Assembly: GCA_964481035.1 (NCBI GenBank)
Contig: CAYZSE010000107.1
Location: forward strand, 1 to 12,175
Direction: 5' to 3'
DNA length: 12,175 nucleotides
Source of the DNA: JAAAPF01 sp964481035
Lineage (GTDB): Bacteria; Pseudomonadota; Alphaproteobacteria; Geminicoccales; Geminicoccaceae
Positions 8,737-12,175 of this stretch are shown piece after piece (position 1 is the stretch's first letter; each line of letters begins with the position of its first letter). The translations under genes and the position numbers were made by a program. The notes beneath the pieces were generated by a model, which was given only the letters and a program-made list of their open reading frames with translations, ran no database searches and was not told the DNA's origin.

Positions 8737-10797
8737 ATGCCGAAACTCACGGTCGACGGCATCGAGGTCGAGGTTCCGGCCGGCGCCACGGTCTTCCAGG
8801 CGTGCGAGCTCGCCGGCCGCGAGGTGCCGCACTTTTGCTACCACCCGCGCCTCAACATCGCCGGCAACTGCCGCATGTGCCTCGTCGACGTCGAGAAGGC
8901 GCCGAAGCCGGTCGCCAGCTGTGCGATGCCGGCCACCGAGGGCATGGTCGTGCATACCCGCTCGGAAAAGGCGCGCCAGGCGCAGAAGGGTGTGCTCGAA
9001 CTGCTGCTCATCAACCATCCGCTGGACTGCCCGATCTGCGATCAGGGGGGCGAGTGCGATCTGCAGGATCTGACGCTGTTCTACGGGCCCGACAGCTCGC
9101 GTTTTGCCGAAAACAAGCGGCCGGTGACCGACAAGTACATGGGGCCGTTGATCTCGACGCACATGACGCGCTGCATCCACTGCACGCGCTGCATCCGCTT
9201 CGCCAACGAGGTCGCCGGCGTCGAGGAGCTGGGCGCGACGGGCCGCGGCGAGCACATGGAGATCACGACCTGGGTCGAGCGGGCGGTGACCTCCGAGCTC
9301 TCCGGCAACATGGTCGATCTGTGCCCGGTGGGCGCGCTCAACAACAAGCCTTACGAGTACACGGCGCGGACCTGGGAGTTGAAGAAGCACGAGAGCGTCG
9401 ACGTGATGGACGCGGTCGGCTCGAACATCCGGGTCGACGTGCGCGGCAACGAGGTCATGCGGATCCTGCCGAGGCTGCACGAGGCCGTGAACGAGGAGTG
9501 GATCTCCGACAAGACCCGCTACGTTTATGACGGTTTGCGTCGCCGCCGGCTCGACCGGCCCTGGGTGAAGCGTGACGGCGGGCTGAGGGCGGCCGCATGG
9601 GGCGAGGCCTTCGAGGCGATCCGGGCGCGGCTCGCCGGCGTGCCGGGCGCGCGCATCGCCGCCATTGTCGGCGACCAGGCGGCGCTCGAGGAGATGGCGG
9701 CGCTCAAGGACCTGATGGGCGCCCTCGGCTCGCCGCACGTCGATTGCCGCCAGGACGGCGCCAAGCTGGAAGGACCACGCGCGGGCTGGCTCTTCAACAC
9801 CACCATCGCCGGCATCGAGCAGGCCGACGCGCTGTTGCTCGTCGGGGCGTTCCCGCGCCACGAGGCGGCGCTGGTCAACGCCCGCATCCGCAAACGGCAG
9901 CGATGGGGTGGCTTCGAGATCGGCCGCATCGGTTGTCCGGGAGAGCTGACCTACCCGACGGTCGACCTCGGCGCCGGGCCGCGGACGCTCGGCGACCTGT
10001 TCGCCGGGCAGCACAGCTTCGCCGAGGTGCTGGAGCGGGCCGAGCGGCCGATGCTCATCGTCGGGCCGGGCGCGTCGGCGCGGCCGGACGGCGCGCAGAT
10101 CCTCGCCCAGGCGCGCGCGGTCGCCGAGCGCTTCGGCATGGTCCGCGAGGACTGGAACGGGTTCAACGTCCTGCACACGGCGGCGTCGCGCGTCGGCGGG
10201 CTGGAGCTGGGCCTGGTGCCGGGCGAGGGCGGCCGCGACGTCGCGGGCATCCTCGCCGGTGTTGCGGACGGCTCGATCGAGGTCGTGTTCCTGCTCGGCG
10301 CCGACGGGATCGATCCGGCTTACTTGGGCGAGGCTTTCGTCGTCTACCAGGGCAGCCACGGCGACGCCGGCGCGCACGCGGCCGACGTCGTCCTGCCCGG
10401 CGCCGCCTACACCGAGAAGCACGGTACCTGGGTCAACCTCGAGGGGCGACCCCAGGCGGGCAAGCTCTGCGCCTTCCCGCCGGGCGAGGCCAAGGAGGAC
10501 TGGCGGATCCTGCGCGCGCTCTCGGAGGCGCTCGGGCACAAGCTGCCCTACGATACGCTCGGGCAGCTGCGGCGGCGGATCGCCGCGCAAGCACCCCACC
10601 TGGCCCGCCCCGACCGCATCGAGCCGGCGCCCTGGGTGCCGTTCGGCGCCGCCGGCGAGACGAGGGACGCGCCCTTCGTCTCGCCGGTGGCCGATTTCTA
10701 CCGGACCTGCCCGATCAGCCGCGCCTCCGAGATCATGGAAGCCTGCGTCGAGGAGATCGTGGGCCAGAAGCTCGGGGCGACCGGCACCGATGGTTGA
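8737..10797 (+). CDS. nuoG: NADH-quinone oxidoreductase subunit G (75 kDa subunit)
   Basis: NuoG carries much of the iron-sulfur wire between NuoF and NuoI. The 686-residue product has an N-terminal ferredoxin-like domain with N1b ligands Cys34, Cys45, Cys48 and Cys62. N5 ligands follow at His94, Cys98, Cys101 and Cys107 (H-x3-C-x2-C-x5-C), and N4 ligands at Cys146, Cys149, Cys152 and Cys196. The remaining two thirds is a degenerate molybdopterin-oxidoreductase-like domain, including ADVVLPGAAYTEKHGTWVN. The length matches mitochondrial and alphaproteobacterial forms, not the 900-residue E. coli type. I saw no extra cysteine motif for cluster N7 in the region after N4. The ATG at 8737 follows GGGGAGG at 8726-8732; the upstream in-frame extension inside nuoF is rejected. 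The end overlaps nuoH by 8 bases. Confidence 0.98.
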   Translation: MPKLTVDGIEVEVPAGATVFQACELAGREVPHFCYHPRLNIAGNCRMCLVDVEKAPKPVASCAMPATEGMVVHTRSEKARQAQKGVLELLLINHPLDCPICDQGGECDLQDLTLFYGPDSSRFAENKRPVTDKYMGPLISTHMTRCIHCTRCIRFANEVAGVEELGATGRGEHMEITTWVERAVTSELSGNMVDLCPVGALNNKPYEYTARTWELKKHESVDVMDAVGSNIRVDVRGNEVMRILPRLHEAVNEEWISDKTRYVYDGLRRRRLDRPWVKRDGGLRAAAWGEAFEAIRARLAGVPGARIAAIVGDQAALEEMAALKDLMGALGSPHVDCRQDGAKLEGPRAGWLFNTTIAGIEQADALLLVGAFPRHEAALVNARIRKRQRWGGFEIGRIGCPGELTYPTVDLGAGPRTLGDLFAGQHSFAEVLERAERPMLIVGPGASARPDGAQILAQARAVAERFGMVREDWNGFNVLHTAASRVGGLELGLVPGEGGRDVAGILAGVADGSIEVVFLLGADGIDPAYLGEAFVVYQGSHGDAGAHAADVVLPGAAYTEKHGTWVNLEGRPQAGKLCAFPPGEAKEDWRILRALSEALGHKLPYDTLGQLRRRIAAQAPHLARPDRIEPAPWVPFGAAGETRDAPFVSPVADFYRTCPISRASEIMEACVEEIVGQKLGATGTDG

Positions 10798-11794
10798 TCA
10801 GCTGCTCGCCATCGCGATCATCGCGGGCCAGGCGCTCTTGATCATCGTGCCGCTACTCTTGGGCGTGGCGTATACGACCTGGGCGGAACGCAAGGTGATC
10901 GGCGCCATGCAGCTGCGCCAGGGGCCGATGACGGTGGGGCCCTGGGGGCTCTTGCAGCCCATCGCCGACGGCGCCAAGCTGTTCTTGAAAGAGACGGTGA
11001 TCCCTTCGGGCTCGAACCGCATCGTCTTTCTCGTCGCGCCCATGCTGACCTTCATCCTCTCGCTGATCGCCTGGGCGGTGATCCCGTTCGGCGAGGGGCT
11101 GGTCGTCTCCGACATCAACGTCGGGATCTTGTACCTGTTCGCGATCAGTTCGCTCGGCGTCTACGGCGTCATCATGGCCGGCTGGGCGTCCAACTCGCGC
11201 TATGCCTTCTTGGGCGCGCTGCGCTCGTCGGCGCAGATGGTGAGCTACGAGATCGCCATTGGGCTCATCATCATCGCGGTGCTCATCTCGGCTGGCTCCC
11301 TGAACCTGTCGGAGATCGTCCGCGCCCAAGCCGGCGAGGGTTTTTGGTACATCTTTCCGCATTTTCCGATGTTCGTGCTGTTTGTCGCCTCGATCCTCGC
11401 CGAGACCAACCGGCACCCGTTCGATCTGCCGGAGGACGAGGCTTCGTTGGTGACCGGTTACAACGTCGAATACAGCTCGATGGCGTTTGCCCTCTTCTTC
11501 CTCGGCGAATACGCCAACATGATCTTGATGAGTGCCATCTGCGCCGTGCTCTTCCTCGGCGGCTGGCTGCCGCCCTTCGAGATGGCCCCGTTCACTTGGA
11601 TCCCGGGCCCTCTGTGGTTCATCCTCAAGATCTGCGCCATCCTGTTCGTGTTCTTCTGGGCTCGGGCAACGCTGCCGCGCTACCGGTACGACCAGTTGAT
11701 GCGCCTGGGCTGGAAAGTGTTTCTGCCTTTCTCGCTCATCTGGGTCGTGTTGACGGCCGGTTTCCTGATAACCTTCGACCTTCTGCCGGCCTGA
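10790..11794 (+). CDS. nuoH: NADH-quinone oxidoreductase subunit H (ND1 homologue)
   Basis: NuoH is the membrane subunit that forms the quinone entry channel and links quinone chemistry to proton pumping. The 334-residue product is strongly hydrophobic, with about eight membrane helices. Signature segments are AERKVIGAMQLRQGP near residue 33, GALRSSAQMVSYE near 145, and the cytoplasmic loop ETNRHPFDLPEDEASLVTGY at about 205-224. In that loop, Asp212, Glu215, Glu217 and Glu227 match E. coli Asp213, Glu216, Glu218 and Glu228, but Ser219 replaces the glutamate equivalent to E. coli Glu220. NRHPFD resembles the HRHPFD of E. coli. The ATG overlaps the nuoG stop by 8 bases (ATGGTTGA). The rest of the sequence looks fully functional. 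Confidence 0.98.
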   Translation: MVDQLLAIAIIAGQALLIIVPLLLGVAYTTWAERKVIGAMQLRQGPMTVGPWGLLQPIADGAKLFLKETVIPSGSNRIVFLVAPMLTFILSLIAWAVIPFGEGLVVSDINVGILYLFAISSLGVYGVIMAGWASNSRYAFLGALRSSAQMVSYEIAIGLIIIAVLISAGSLNLSEIVRAQAGEGFWYIFPHFPMFVLFVASILAETNRHPFDLPEDEASLVTGYNVEYSSMAFALFFLGEYANMILMSAICAVLFLGGWLPPFEMAPFTWIPGPLWFILKICAILFVFFWARATLPRYRYDQLMRLGWKVFLPFSLIWVVLTAGFLITFDLLPA

Positions 11795-11831
11795 TCGGAC
11801 TAGCAACGACCACCGCCAACAAGGGGACGAC

Positions 11832-12175
11832 ATGGCCACCGCGCTCAATCGTGCCGCGAAGACTTTCCTGCTGCAGGAGTTGGCGAGCGGCTTTTGGCTG
11901 ACGCTGCGCTACATGTTCAAGAAAAAGTACACCTTGAACTATCCGTACGAGAAAGGTCCCCTCAGCCCGCGTTTTCGGGGGGAACACGCGCTCAGGCGCT
12001 ATCCGAACGGGGAAGAACGGTGCATCGCCTGCAAGCTCTGCGAAGCGGTCTGTCCGGCGCAGGCCATCACCATCGAGAGCGAGCCGCGTCCCGACGGCAG
12101 CCGGCGGACGACCCGCTACGACATCGACATGACCAAGTGCATCTATTGCGGCTTCTGCGAGGAGGCCTGCCCGGT
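11832..12175 (+). CDS. nuoI: NADH-quinone oxidoreductase subunit I (TYKY; partial, 3' end outside window)
   Basis: NuoI carries 4Fe-4S clusters N6a and N6b, which pass electrons from NuoG to NuoB. The first 114 residues are present. Two ferredoxin motifs are visible: C-x2-C-x2-C-x3-C-P at Cys64, Cys67, Cys70 and Cys74, and again at Cys103, Cys106, Cys109 and Cys113. All eight ligands therefore fall inside the window. The amphipathic N-terminus, including LASGFWLTLRYMFKKKYTLNYP, is the family's membrane-associating segment. GGGGA at 11823-11827 precedes the ATG. The 37-base gap after nuoH is the largest inside the operon and contains no hairpin that I can see. The reading frame runs off the window edge, with no sign of a break. 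Confidence 0.97.
   Translation, partial: MATALNRAAKTFLLQELASGFWLTLRYMFKKKYTLNYPYEKGPLSPRFRGEHALRRYPNGEERCIACKLCEAVCPAQAITIESEPRPDGSRRTTRYDIDMTKCIYCGFCEEACP

Overview
The window is a high-GC chromosomal segment from an alphaproteobacterium, most likely Rhodospirillales-like. The evidence is the gene order (clpX tail, lon, hupB, two tRNAs, then nuoA onward), the short mitochondrial-type NuoG, separate nuoC and nuoD genes, and strongly GC-ending codons. I see no insertion sequence, integrase, CRISPR array, prophage or defence gene. This is core housekeeping DNA, and I do not think it hides a large undescribed system. The least explained part is one small secreted protein with internal repeats.

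Bases 1-2664 carry protein quality control: the last codons of a probable clpX, a gap with a heat-shock-like promoter candidate, the complete lon protease gene, and a textbook rho-independent terminator. Bases 2665-3058 carry hupB (nucleoid protein HU) with its own promoter candidate. That promoter lies between two related dyad-like sequences. Bases 3141-3416 carry tRNA-Val(UAC) on the minus strand and tRNA-Asp(GUC) on the plus strand, transcribed divergently from back-to-back promoters.

Bases 3510-3923 (minus) encode an unrecognised 137-residue exported protein with three copies of a 21-22-residue repeat. It is divergent from the nuo operon.

Bases 4100-12175 carry nuoABCDEFGHI, with nuoI cut by the window edge. 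These encode respiratory complex I: the NADH-oxidising module (NuoE, F, G), the connecting quinone module (NuoB, C, D, I) and the first membrane subunits (NuoA, H). The remaining membrane subunits (nuoJ-N) should follow outside the window. Genes are tightly packed, with overlaps at A/B, D/E and G/H, which suggests one polycistronic, translationally coupled transcript. All iron-sulfur ligand cysteines I could check are present. The one notable departure is a serine in NuoH where complex I homologues normally have a conserved glutamate.
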